Below are positions 42,331 through 50,567 of a stretch of 64,000 bases of DNA, piece after piece. The translations under genes and the position numbers were made by a program. How positions within the stretch are numbered: position 1 is the first letter of the stretch; every line of letters starts with the position of its first letter. This DNA comes from Gemmiger formicilis (GTDB lineage Bacteria > Bacillota > Clostridia > Oscillospirales > Ruminococcaceae). Below the pieces are notes generated by a model. It made no database searches. It was not told the origin of the DNA and saw only the letters and a program-made list of their open reading frames with translations. The stretch is from positions 1 through 64,000 of the forward strand of contig NZ_JACJJP010000007.1 of NCBI RefSeq assembly GCF_016900095.1, read 5' to 3'.

Positions 42331-43657
42331 AAACAAAAAGCCCCGGCGCACCTTGGTGCGCCGGGGCGGTACTACTTGATTGGAGTCATAGCCTCATACC
42401 CTGTATTCGTTGTATGCGGATCATGGTTTTCAGAACTTTTTGGATTTGATCCGCTCCGTTGCGAAGGTGATTTCAGTGATCCGATCGATCGGATTTTTCA
42501 GGGTCTGCCATTGGATCTTGGGATTTGCGCTTAAAAGAGGTTGGAGTGTTATCCCGGGATCTGCGTAAGCAGGTTCATCAATCTTGCCTTCCGTATCTCA
42601 GGTTGGCCGGCCATTCAAGTTTGTTTCGGTTTCCATCTGACGATGTTATCTCCGGATTCCCTCGGAAAGGAACCTTCTACAACATCTTATGGGTTACGAT
42701 TCAATTTTGTCTGGTTTGATTTTCTGCGGTCTGTACGCAAAACCTTTTGCGAGGGGATTTCCTTTTCGAAGCGTTTGTTACCAAAGAACGATTTGAACAG
42801 ATTTTGCTGATCACTGAGTTTGCGGGTAAGGGTTTACTGCCAGAGGATGCATCCCTCTTTATCAACTGTACATTGGCGTTATCTCCCACTGGTTAGATGA
42901 ACGTAGATCGAACTTTTAAGGCTGAACCTTTCGGTTCAAACCATTCGCATCTAAGATACTTCCGGCCGTTATCTTGTTCCCATCTTATTCCTGAACTTAC
43001 TTTCTTAGTGCTTCTCTTTCTTTTTAAGGAAAGATTTATTCGGAAAGTTTTTGTCGGAATTTTTTTACTTGCTCAAAACCTTTAAGCTTACGGGCCTAAC
43101 GATTTATTTTGCCGTTTCGGTTTCCTTTCGGAATCCTTTTACCTTCGGGAATCACCGGCCATGAGGTCAGACTTTACGTTCCTTTCATCTAATCTATTCG
43201 AAACGCTGGGGTCCTAACTTTGACGGGCCCTGGGACTGCTGATCTCTATTATACGAACCGATCATCGGTTGATTACTTCTTTTACAGGTAATGACCTGCG
43301 GCTGTCAATGTGGTTCGTTTTTCTTCAGCAGGCCCAGGCCCGCCGGTGATGAATGGGATCTTTGAAGTTTGCCATCGGGCTGAGCCTCCTTCCTTACGAA
43401 TCCTGCCGGCCTAGCCTTTGCACGTCTTTCAAGTTCTCCGATGGCTCTTCGGCTTCCTCTTTACGGAGTCCCTACAGTGTTCTCTTTGAAGCTGCTTTCC
43501 CATTTTCGGAACCATCTGGTTCTGAACCGGGTGTTCATACTTTAGAGAAATCGTCTGTAAGCTGTCGAAAGAGTATCCGCGCCTTTTTCGGTTCCTTTTG
43601 AAAGTGGCTGTCTTGGAACTTTCTGTGGTTCCTTATCTCCGGCTGTTTTCTTTCTGT
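42331..43657 (-). ncRNA. Candidate large structured non-coding RNA (about 1.3 kb)
   Basis: This stretch has no credible gene on either strand in a window that is otherwise almost fully coding, and it is clearly richer in A and T. On the minus strand it starts at an extended -10 promoter and ends at a strong terminator. The minus-strand RNA is purine-rich with many local hairpins: UGAACC-GAAA-GGUUCA (42923-42938), CAGGU/ACCUG (43285-43298), GAACC/GGUUC (43509-43522), CGCAAA/UUUGCG (42736-42751) and AUCCG/CGGAU (42479-42494). Short modules recur: AACCGAAA four times and GAUAAC four times, with CCGGAGAUAA twice. Size and style recall ornate RNAs such as GOLLD, ROOL or OLE, but I cannot match it to one. 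Confidence 0.65.
42335..42367 (-). terminator. Terminator of the candidate large RNA
   Basis: GCCCCGGCGCACC (42340-42352) pairs perfectly with GGTGCGCCGGGGC (42355-42367). On the minus strand TTTTTGTTTG follows. No protein gene ends before it on this strand. Confidence 0.88.
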
Positions 43658-43663
43658 GATTAT

Positions 43664-43692
43664 ACTATAGCACGGGGGTCCGGTCCCGTCCA
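43664..43692 (-). promoter_or_regulatory. Promoter of the candidate large RNA
   Basis: TGGACG (43687-43692), 17 bases, TATAGT (43664-43669) with the extended -10 TG two bases before it on the minus strand. A second overlapping TATAAT (43659-43664) adds to the signal. Confidence 0.55.
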
Positions 43693-43790
43693 TTCGCAGA
43701 AACGCCAAAGCTGAAATGAAATATTTGTTCATGTTATGGATGGATAATGCATTGACGGATGTGGTATAATAAATATGTCCGGTGTACCTA

Positions 43791-43841
43791 AAAACGGGAT
43801 GCAGCCCTTGAACCAAGGGTCTGCATCCCGTTTTTTTGATT
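43791..43841. terminator. Bidirectional terminator upstream of the large RNA
   Basis: AAAACGGGATGCAG (43791-43804) pairs with CTGCATCCCGTTTT (43821-43834), and an inner CCCTTG/CAAGGG stem extends it. It has A on the left and seven T on the right. It ends the DUF2752 transcript and isolates the RNA locus. Confidence 0.88.
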
Positions 43842-44211
43842 ATAGACCGCAGAAATTGCGGGCAACACCCCAGATCAGCAGTGCGGCAATGTACACGACC
43901 GCCGTGATCTGCCAGGTTTTGCCGGGGCGGGTGTCTTCCCACCAAAAACGCCACAGGATCGCCGCCAGCAGCGGTGATGTGGCCAGCAGAAAGGGATTGG
44001 CGGCAAAAGCGCCTGCCCAGTCGCCCCGCAGAAGGTGCAGCAGCAGGGTTGTCACTCCGCACCCCGGACATTTCAGCCCGGTCACCAGCCGGATGGGGCA
44101 GGGAATCCCGCCGAAGCGGGCGGCAAACGCCGCGTATACGGCCCCGATACCGCATACCAGCGCCAGGGTGCGCAGTTTGCGGCGCTTAGCCGGCGTAATG
44201 GTTGACAGCAT
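43840..44211 (-). CDS. DUF2752 membrane protein
   Basis: The 123-residue product has three or four membrane helices and the DUF2752 signature C-P-I-R-L-V-T-G-L-K-C-P-G-C-G-V-T-T, whose conserved Cys residues suggest a redox or metal role. The function of the family is unknown. ATG at 44211 overlaps the end of the DUF4234 gene by 26 bases, so the two are coupled. The pair of a zinc-ribbon DUF4234 protein with a DUF2752 protein is common in Clostridia. Confidence 0.85.
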   Translation of the reverse strand: MLSTITPAKRRKLRTLALVCGIGAVYAAFAARFGGIPCPIRLVTGLKCPGCGVTTLLLHLLRGDWAGAFAANPFLLATSPLLAAILWRFWWEDTRPGKTWQITAVVYIAALLIWGVARNFCGL

Positions 44212-44677
44212 CCTGGAACAGGGCCAGGTTGATGATCTGGAACCCGAACAGGGCAATGATCAGGTTGATGATGCCGCTGTCCGCCGTGCGGTTGAGGTAA
44301 GCCACCTTGCGGCCCATCACATAGGCCCAGTAGATACCGTAAATACCGCAGGTGACCAAACTCAGCAGGAACACCACAATGCCGCTGGGGGCGCTGGCGT
44401 CGCCGGTCAGAGCGTTGATCTCATCGTTGAGCACCACAAACCAGTAGATGCCGTAGATGCCGCAGGTGATGATGCTCAGCACGATGGCCAGGGCCACGCT
44501 GCGGGTGGGGCGCTGGTAGCCGGGCTGGTAGGCGTTGTACGGCGGGGGCGGGGCCTGTTCATAGCGGGGACCCTGGTCGTTGTTGGGGGCCGTGTCTTCG
44601 GGGATGGGCTGGCCGCAGGTGGGGCAGAAACGGTCATTGTCGGCACAGGAAGTGCCGCAGCGGGGACAGGTTTTCAT
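44186..44677 (-). CDS. Zinc-ribbon DUF4234 membrane protein
   Basis: A 163-residue protein with an N-terminal zinc ribbon (C-P-R-C-G with C-P-T-C-G, residues 4-21), a Pro/Tyr-rich linker, and a DUF4234 membrane domain. That domain has a repeated helix motif: I-I-T-C-G-I-Y-G-I-Y-W-F and L-V-T-C-G-I-Y-G-I-Y-W-A. The function is unknown. It precedes and overlaps the DUF2752 gene and follows argS by 58 bases on the same strand. Confidence 0.88.
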   Translation of the reverse strand: MKTCPRCGTSCADNDRFCPTCGQPIPEDTAPNNDQGPRYEQAPPPPYNAYQPGYQRPTRSVALAIVLSIITCGIYGIYWFVVLNDEINALTGDASAPSGIVVFLLSLVTCGIYGIYWAYVMGRKVAYLNRTADSGIINLIIALFGFQIINLALFQDAVNHYAG

Positions 44678-44735
44678 AGGGAATCCTCCTTCGCTTTTTT
44701 ATACATCCACCGGCGGCAGGGCCCGCCGGAAAGAT

Positions 44736-46493
44736 TCACATGCTCTCGGGGGCGCTGATCTTGAACATGGTCAGCACGTTGCGGATCACCCCGCGCACGG
44801 CCAGGCACAGGGCAATGCGGCCCTGAAGGACGGCGTCCTCGGCGCCCAGGATGCGGCAGGAGTTGTAAAACCGGTGGAAGGCGCTGGCCAGGTCGATGAC
44901 AAAGCGGGTGATGCGGGCCGGGTCATACTTTTCGGCCGCGGCGGCAATCTCGGCGGGGAAGGCGGCCAGCAGCCGGATCAGGGCCAGCTCGCTGGGGTCG
45001 GTGAGGACGGCGGCGTCCACGGCCTCCATGCCCCGGAAGGTGATGCCCTCGCTCTCCAGCTTCTTCAGGATGGAGCAGATGCGGGCGTGGGCGTACTGCA
45101 CATAGTACACCGGGTTTTCGCTGTCGTTGCGCACGGCCAGGTCCAGGTCAAAGTCCAGGGTGGAGGTGCTTTCCCGCTGGTTGAAGAAGAAGCGGGCGGA
45201 ATCGATGGGCACCTCATCCAGCAGGTCGGTCAGGGTGATGGCCTTGCCGGTCCGCTTGGACATCCGCACCGGTTTGCCGTCCCGCATCAGGTTGACCATC
45301 TGCATGAGCACCACGTCCAGACGGCTGCCGTCCAGTCCCACGGCGTCCATGGCGCCCTTCATGCGGGCCACGTGGCCGTGGTGGTCGGCGCCCCACACGT
45401 CGATGGCCTTGTCAAAGCCGCGCACGGCCAGCTTGTTGTAGTGGTAGGCGATGTCGGCGGCAAAGTAGGTGGGAATGCCGTTGGCGCGCACCAGCACTTC
45501 ATCCTTGGCTTCCTCCTCGGTGCCGTCGGTGGTCTTGCGCTTGTTGGCCACGCCGTACTTGGCGGCAAACTGGGCGCTCTTGTACATGATGGCGCCGTCC
45601 TCGGCCTTGTAGCAGGCACCGGACTCCAGCAGCTTGTCCACCACGGCCTTCACCGCGCCGGATTCATGCAGGGTGCTCTCATGGAACCACACGTCGTAGG
45701 TGATGCGGTACTTGCCCAGGTCACGCTGCAGCCCTTCGATGTTCTTGGGCAGGGCGTAGTCGGTGATGGCCTTCTTCAGCTCCTCGAAGTCGGCGTTCAC
45801 ATAGGCGTCGCCGTGCTCGGCGGCAAAGTTCTTGGCATGCTCGATGATGTCGTGGCCCTGGTAGCATTCCTGGGGCAGGGGGCAGGCCTCCTCGCCCTTG
45901 AACAGCTGCAGGTACCGGATGGCCAGGCTCTTGCCGAACTTCTGGATCTGGTTGCCCGCGTCGTTGATGTAGAATTCCCGGGTCACGTCGTACCCGGCCC
46001 AGTCCAGGCAGGCGGCCAGGCAGTCGCCCAGGGCGCCGCCCCGGGCGTTGCCCATGTGCATGGGGCCGGTGGGGTTGGCGGAAACAAACTCCACGTTGTA
46101 CTTCTTGCCGGCGCCCGCCTCGGTGCGGCCGTATTCCGGCTCGGAGCAGGCGGCGCGGACCACGTCGGTGAACCAGCCGGTGCCCAGATACAGGTTGATG
46201 AAGCCGGGACCGGCAATCTCCGCCCGGTCAAAGGCGCTGCCGGTCAGGTCCAGGCAGCCCACAATGGCCTCGGCGATCTGCCGGGGTGCCTTGCGGAACA
46301 CACGGGCGCCGGCCATGGCCAGGTTGCTGGCCACATCGCCGTTCTTCACGTCCGCCGGAATCTCCACGATAAAGGCGGGCAGCTCGGCGCGGGGCAGCGC
46401 GCCGGACTCCATGGCGGCTTCAGCGGCGCCCTGCAGCAGACCCCGGGCCGCATCCAGGGCGGCCTGGCGGGGGTTGTAGTGTTCGTACTTCAT
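44736..46493 (-). CDS. argS: Arginyl-tRNA synthetase
   Basis: A 585-residue class I synthetase. It has an N-terminal additional domain for the tRNA D loop, the HIGH-type motif in N-P-T-G-P-M-H-M-G-N-A-R (about 126-137), and the C-terminal DALR anticodon-binding domain with helix-rich end. The canonical K-M-S-K-S is replaced by the M-S-K-R-T-G-K region, usual for ArgRS. It follows the DUF1934 gene by 46 bases, the same pairing as ywiB-argS in Bacillus subtilis. Confidence 0.96.
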   Translation of the reverse strand: MKYEHYNPRQAALDAARGLLQGAAEAAMESGALPRAELPAFIVEIPADVKNGDVASNLAMAGARVFRKAPRQIAEAIVGCLDLTGSAFDRAEIAGPGFINLYLGTGWFTDVVRAACSEPEYGRTEAGAGKKYNVEFVSANPTGPMHMGNARGGALGDCLAACLDWAGYDVTREFYINDAGNQIQKFGKSLAIRYLQLFKGEEACPLPQECYQGHDIIEHAKNFAAEHGDAYVNADFEELKKAITDYALPKNIEGLQRDLGKYRITYDVWFHESTLHESGAVKAVVDKLLESGACYKAEDGAIMYKSAQFAAKYGVANKRKTTDGTEEEAKDEVLVRANGIPTYFAADIAYHYNKLAVRGFDKAIDVWGADHHGHVARMKGAMDAVGLDGSRLDVVLMQMVNLMRDGKPVRMSKRTGKAITLTDLLDEVPIDSARFFFNQRESTSTLDFDLDLAVRNDSENPVYYVQYAHARICSILKKLESEGITFRGMEAVDAAVLTDPSELALIRLLAAFPAEIAAAAEKYDPARITRFVIDLASAFHRFYNSCRILGAEDAVLQGRIALCLAVRGVIRNVLTMFKISAPESM

Positions 46494-46539
46494 GTTTGAA
46501 ACCTCCGTTTAACTCAAAAATCCCCAAAAGGGAGGATGC

Positions 46540-46986
46540 TTATTCTTCCACTTCGGTGGGCAGCTGCTCCACCGTGATGTCCACCAGGTTGCGGCTGATG
46601 AAGTTCTCGCCGCCCGAATCCAGGGTGTAGCTGAACTTCAGCCGGCCGCCGTTCTCGCCCAGAAACAGCTCGATCACGTCGGCGGCCACCCCCAGGGAGA
46701 TGGACCCGTACCCGGTCTCGTAATGGCAGATGTGGCGGATGCCCTTTTCGATCACCAGCTGGCTGGGCACCTTGCCGAACCGTGTCATCACCACCTGCTG
46801 GCCGTCCAGAGTGGCCTTGACGGTGGTGGTGCACCCCGCATAACCGGTGGCCTCGGTCTCCTCGTACACAATGTAGTAGGCCGAACCCCGCTGGGTGAAC
46901 TTGCCCCGGGTCATCAGCTCCACACTGTCCTCTTCGCCGTTCTGCTGCATGGTGCCGCGGATGGTGATCAGGTAATTGTCCTGCAT
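46540..46986 (-). CDS. DUF1934 (YwiB-like) beta-barrel protein
   Basis: The 148-residue product matches the DUF1934 family: G-K-F-T-Q-R-G-S-A-Y-Y-I-V-Y-E-E-T-E near residue 28, V-M-T-R-F-G-K, and F-S-Y-T-L-D at the end of the lipocalin-like barrel. The function is unknown. It sits between murI and argS on the same strand, with gaps of 33 and 46 bases, a conserved neighbourhood in Firmicutes. Confidence 0.88.
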   Translation of the reverse strand: MQDNYLITIRGTMQQNGEEDSVELMTRGKFTQRGSAYYIVYEETEATGYAGCTTTVKATLDGQQVVMTRFGKVPSQLVIEKGIRHICHYETGYGSISLGVAADVIELFLGENGGRLKFSYTLDSGGENFISRNLVDITVEQLPTEVEE

Positions 46987-47019
46987 GTTCTTTCTATCCT
47001 TATATAGTATTGTACCTTG

Positions 47020-47835
47020 TCAGTAGGTCTCGATGGCAATCTGCTCCACCGGGCCGCCGGCGTACTCGCCCAGGAACAGGGTCTCCAGTTCCTGGAAGGC
47101 CTCGGGGGTGTCGCTCACGTAGTAGCGCACCCGCCCGCCTTCGGTGCGGCCGTTGGTCAGTTCCAGGTCGGCCAGGGCGGCGGCGGTCTCGATGGCCGTG
47201 ACCTTGCCCGGGTCGATGAGGGCCACGTCCGCCCCCATGAAATCCCCGATCATCTTTTTCAGCAGGGGATAGTGGGTGCAGCCCAAAATCAGGGTGTCCA
47301 CCCCGGCGTCCCGCAGCTCGGTCAGATACTGCTCAATGACCAGGGTGGTCACCGGGTCGCCGTCCTGCACGTGGCCGCTCTCCACCAGGGGCACAAACAG
47401 CGGGCAGGCCTTGGCGGTGATCTGGATGTCCGGCATCAGGTCCTTCAGCAGCGCCGCATAGGACCCGCTGCGGATGGTGGCCGCCGTGCCGATGACCCCC
47501 ACCCGATGGTTGCGGGTCAGGGTGACGGCCTTGCGGGCGGCGGCCCCCACCACCCCGGTGTAGGGCACCGGCAGGCGGGAGGCCTCCTCCGACGGGTAGG
47601 TGGAAGAGACGGTGCCGCAGGCGGCCATGAGGAACTTGACGTTCTGGCTCAGCAAAAACCGGATGTCCTGCCGGGCGTACTGGAGGATGGTCTGCCGGCC
47701 TCGGCTGCCGTAAGGCACCCGGCCGGTATCGCCGAAATAGATGATGTCCTCACCGGGCAGAACCCGGCGCAGCTGGCGCACGGCGGTCAGACCGCCCAGG
47801 CCGCTGTCAAACACTCCGATGGGCCTTGTATCCAT
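47020..47835 (-). CDS. murI: Glutamate racemase
   Basis: This 271-residue racemase provides D-glutamate for peptidoglycan. It shows F-D-S-G-L-G-G-L (about 8-15), F-G-D-T-G-R-V-P-Y-G, the first catalytic Cys in A-C-G-T-V-S-S (family A-C-N-T variant) and the second in L-G-C-T-H-Y-P. The Asn of the A-C-N-T motif reads Gly here. ATG at 47835 shares one base with the ddl stop (TGATG), so murI translation is coupled to ddl. Confidence 0.94.
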   Translation of the reverse strand: MDTRPIGVFDSGLGGLTAVRQLRRVLPGEDIIYFGDTGRVPYGSRGRQTILQYARQDIRFLLSQNVKFLMAACGTVSSTYPSEEASRLPVPYTGVVGAAARKAVTLTRNHRVGVIGTAATIRSGSYAALLKDLMPDIQITAKACPLFVPLVESGHVQDGDPVTTLVIEQYLTELRDAGVDTLILGCTHYPLLKKMIGDFMGADVALIDPGKVTAIETAAALADLELTNGRTEGGRVRYYVSDTPEAFQELETLFLGEYAGGPVEQIAIETY

Positions 47836-48950
47836 CAATAGGCTCCCTTCCGCTTGGTCAGCGCCAGGTGAATCAGACGGTCCGCCAGCGCCGAAAAGCT
47901 CAGCCCCTCCTTTTCCATCAGCTTGGGGTACATGCTGATGGCCGTGAACCCGGGGAAGGTGTTCAACTCATTGCACAAAACCCGGCCGGTGCCCTTCTGC
48001 ACAAAGAAGTCGCAGCGGGACAGCCCGGCGCAGCCCAGGGCCAGATAGGCCCGGCGGGCCAGCGCCTGCACCTCATCCAGCTTGGCCTGGCTCAGCCGGG
48101 CGGGGATCAGCACCTGGGACACCCCGTTTTTGTACTTGTCGTCGTAGGTGTAGAACTCCGCCCCGGCCAGGATCTCGCCGGGATGGGTGGTGAAGACGGT
48201 GTCGGGGGCGTCGGGGTTGCCGATGGCGGCACACTCCACCTCCTGGCCGTCGATGAACTCCTCAAAGACAACCTTGTCGTCCTCGGCCAGGGCCACATCC
48301 ACCGCCTTGCGCAGCTCGGCCCGGTCCCGGGCCTTGGAGATGCCCACGCTGGACCCGGCGTTGGCCGGCTTGACGAAGATGGGGTAGGGCAGCTTGGCTT
48401 CGACCGTGTCCAGCACCTTGTCGGCGTCGGCTTCCAGGTCGGCGCGGACGGCGAAGCACCAGGCGCAGTGGGGTACGCCGGAAGCGTCCATCACGGTGTT
48501 GGCCACCACTTTGTCCATGCACACGGCGCTGGCCAGCACGCCGCAGCCCACATAGGGCAGGCCCGCCAGCTCAAACAGTCCCTGGATGGTGCCGTCCTCG
48601 CCGTTTTTGCCGTGCAGCACCGGCACCGCCACGTCCACCGGCTGTTCCCGCCAGCCGTCGCTTTCCTTCACCAGCAGGGCGCGCAGGGTGCGGTCGGGGC
48701 TCAGGGCGCAGGGGGCGCTGTGGGCGGCGTCGGTTTCCCAGCTGCCATCCTCCACCCGGTCGGCGGGGCCGGTGTAGCGCAGCCAACGGCCTTGCTTGGT
48801 AATGCCCACCGCCGTGACGGCATAGCGCCCGGCACAGGGCGGCTGGCCCAAAGCCCGCAGCCAGGCCGCCGCGGATACGCAGCTGACCTCGTGTTCACTG
48901 GATACACCGCCGAAGAACAATGCCAGGCGGATCTGTTTATCTTCAACCAT
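47835..48950 (-). CDS. ddl: D-alanine--D-alanine ligase
   Basis: This 371-residue ATP-grasp ligase makes the D-Ala-D-Ala end of the wall stem peptide. It has F-F-G-G-V-S-S-E-H-E-V-S near the start, H-G-K-N-G-E-D-G-T, I-F-V-K-P-A-N-A-G-S-S-V-G, the omega loop with F-Y-T-Y-D-D-K-Y (the Tyr of dipeptide ligases, not the VanA form) and N-E-L-N-T-F-P-G-F-T. It is the first gene of the ddl-murI-DUF1934-argS unit. A weak promoter (TTTAAC, 16 bases, TATTAT) lies at 49000-49027 on the minus strand. Confidence 0.95.
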   Translation of the reverse strand: MVEDKQIRLALFFGGVSSEHEVSCVSAAAWLRALGQPPCAGRYAVTAVGITKQGRWLRYTGPADRVEDGSWETDAAHSAPCALSPDRTLRALLVKESDGWREQPVDVAVPVLHGKNGEDGTIQGLFELAGLPYVGCGVLASAVCMDKVVANTVMDASGVPHCAWCFAVRADLEADADKVLDTVEAKLPYPIFVKPANAGSSVGISKARDRAELRKAVDVALAEDDKVVFEEFIDGQEVECAAIGNPDAPDTVFTTHPGEILAGAEFYTYDDKYKNGVSQVLIPARLSQAKLDEVQALARRAYLALGCAGLSRCDFFVQKGTGRVLCNELNTFPGFTAISMYPKLMEKEGLSFSALADRLIHLALTKRKGAY

Positions 48951-49097
48951 ACAGATTACATCCCCTCATGTATTGAAACGCATAACATTTCAGCTTATAA
49001 TAATAGCATATTTGCCCACGGGTTAAAAGATGTTTGCCCAAAAAAGAAAAAATATTGGAAAAAACTTTTCCGGCGGCCGGCGGGGCCGAAAAAGTGC

Positions 49098-49126
49098 TTG
49101 ACAACGCCCTGTTCCCGTGGTAAGAT
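49098..49126 (+). promoter_or_regulatory. infC operon promoter
   Basis: A consensus TTGACA (49098-49103), 17 bases, TAAGAT (49121-49126). Confidence 0.8.
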
Positions 49127-49129
49127 AAC

Positions 49130-49288
49130 GGTTGTAAAAAAAGCAGCGTCCGGCTAGAATGCCGTCGTTCACCTTGCGGGCCGCAAAGGCTCCGGGTCAT
49201 AGATACCGAAGACTGCGGCCCACGGGTCTGCTTCGGCATGGTATGGTCTGTTCGGCGGCTGCTTTTTACGGCAGCCGCTTTTGTTATT
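49130..49288 (+). promoter_or_regulatory. L20-type leader with pseudoknot and attenuator
   Basis: The 190-base leader before infC holds GGGCCGCA (49178-49185) pairing with TGCGGCCC (49214-49221). CCGAAG inside that loop (49206-49211) can pair with CTTCGG outside it (49231-49236), which is an H-type pseudoknot. A terminator hairpin GCGGCTGC/GCAGCCGC (49255-49262 with 49271-49278) followed by TTTTGTTATT closes it. This fits the ribosomal protein L20 autoregulatory leaders of Firmicutes, where L20 binding favours termination. Confidence 0.75.
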
Positions 49289-49320
49289 CACTTTACGTTT
49301 TGTATGGGAGGTGTATTCCA

Positions 49321-49851
49321 ATCGCCAGCACTAACACTACCAAGGAACTGGAGATCAACGAGCGCATTCGCGACAAAGAGATTCGCCTGATCGGGGCCGA
49401 CGGCTCCCAGATGGGCATCATGTCTCCCCGCGACGCACTGCGCATGGCCATGGATCAGGACCTGGATCTGGTCAAGGTCGCCCCGCAGGCCAAGCCCCCG
49501 GTGTGCAAGATCCTTGATTACGGCAAGTACCGCTTTGAAATGCAGAAGCGCGAAAAGGAAGCCAAAAAGAACCAGAAAGTCGTGGAAGTCAAGGAGATCC
49601 GTCTTTCTTTGAACATCGACACCAACGACTTCAACACCAAGGTCAATCAGGCGGCCAAGTTCCTGGCACAGGGCCACAAGCTCAAGGTTTCCATCCGGTT
49701 CCGCGGCCGTGAGATGGCGCACACCAACCTGGGCCTGGACGTGCATCGTCGTTTTGCCGAACAGCTGGAAGGCAAGGGTGTTGTTGACAAACAGCCCAAG
49801 CTGGAAGGCCGCAGCATGATGATGTTCATGTCGCCCGCGCCCACCAAGTAA
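49321..49851 (+). CDS. infC: Translation initiation factor IF-3
   Basis: This 176-residue factor prevents premature subunit joining and proofreads the initiator codon. The family N-terminus (N-E-R-I-R-D-K-E-I-R-L-I-G) and the linker (Y-R-F-E-M-Q-K-R-E-K-E-A-K-K) are followed by the C-terminal domain. No ATG, GTG or TTG fits. GGGAGG at 49306-49311 lies nine bases before an in-frame ATC at 49321, which I take as the start; ATT at 49315 is too close. Non-canonical starts (AUU or AUC) are a known feature of infC and let IF-3 regulate its own synthesis. First gene of infC-rpmI-rplT. Confidence 0.92.
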   Translation: MASTNTTKELEINERIRDKEIRLIGADGSQMGIMSPRDALRMAMDQDLDLVKVAPQAKPPVCKILDYGKYRFEMQKREKEAKKNQKVVEVKEIRLSLNIDTNDFNTKVNQAAKFLAQGHKLKVSIRFRGREMAHTNLGLDVHRRFAEQLEGKGVVDKQPKLEGRSMMMFMSPAPTK

Positions 49852-49875
49852 CCCAATATTAGGAGGAAAAACAAA

Positions 49876-50082
49876 ATGGCAAAGCTCAAACTGAAGACCT
49901 GCTCCGGCGCCAAAAAGCGCTTCAAGATGACCGGCACCGGCAAGATCAAGCGCAATGCGTCCAAGCGCCGTCATATCCTGACCAAGAAGACCACCAAGCT
50001 GACCCGCGGTCTGCGCATGAACCACTATGTGGACAAGACCAACGAGGCCACCGTGCGCCGCATGATGCCCTACGGCGGCTGA
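49876..50082 (+). CDS. rpmI: Ribosomal protein L35
   Basis: The 68-residue, highly basic L35 has the typical start [16 protein letters not shown], and K-R-R-H-I-L. It is 24 bases after infC with an AGGAGG Shine-Dalgarno. Length is normal for the family. Confidence 0.97.
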   Translation: MAKLKLKTCSGAKKRFKMTGTGKIKRNASKRRHILTKKTTKLTRGLRMNHYVDKTNEATVRRMMPYGG

Positions 50083-50143
50083 TTGCCCACCCCGCACGAA
50101 ACCACCGGTTTGAATATGACTGTATAAAAGGAGATAGAATACA

Positions 50144-50497
50144 ATGGCTCGTATCAAAGGCGCTACCATGACGCACAAGCGTCGCACCAAGACCCTGAAA
50201 CTGGCGAAGGGCTACTACGGCTCCAAGTCCAAGCATTTCCGCATGGCCAAGCAGGCCGTGATGAAGTCCGGCAACTACGCTTTCGTCGGCCGCAAGCTGA
50301 AGAAGCGCCAGTTCCGCAACCTGTGGATCACCCGCATCAACAACGCGGCCCGTGCCCAGGGCATGAACTACTCCACCTTCATGAACGGTCTGAAGAAGGC
50401 CGGCGTGGAGCTGAACCGCAAGATGCTGTCCGAAATGGCCATCCACGATCCCGCCAGCTTCACCGCTCTGGTGGAGACCGCCAAGAAGGCTCTGTAA
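50144..50497 (+). CDS. rplT: Ribosomal protein L20
   Basis: The 117-residue L20 binds 23S rRNA early in assembly and, in Firmicutes, represses its own operon through the leader. It has [31 protein letters not shown] and the C-terminal repressor domain. It ends the operon ahead of a strong terminator. Confidence 0.97.
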   Translation: MARIKGATMTHKRRTKTLKLAKGYYGSKSKHFRMAKQAVMKSGNYAFVGRKLKKRQFRNLWITRINNAARAQGMNYSTFMNGLKKAGVELNRKMLSEMAIHDPASFTALVETAKKAL

Positions 50498-50514
50498 TCG
50501 AAAACGAACCACCC

Positions 50515-50549
50515 AAAGACGCCCGCGCACATGCGCGTGCGTCTTTTTT
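50515..50549 (+). terminator. Terminator of infC-rpmI-rplT
   Basis: AAAGACGC (50515-50522) and an inner GCGC/GCGC pair with GCGTCTTT (50539-50546), followed by T. Confidence 0.88.
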
Positions 50550-50567
50550 GGAATTGTGAGCATTTTT

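Noticed and set aside
42541-43085. Open frames of 60-90 codons inside the gene-free block at 42.3-43.7 kb
   Set aside because: The translations have no recognisable family and no convincing Shine-Dalgarno, and plus-strand frames run against the promoter and terminator signals. An RNA reading explains the block better.
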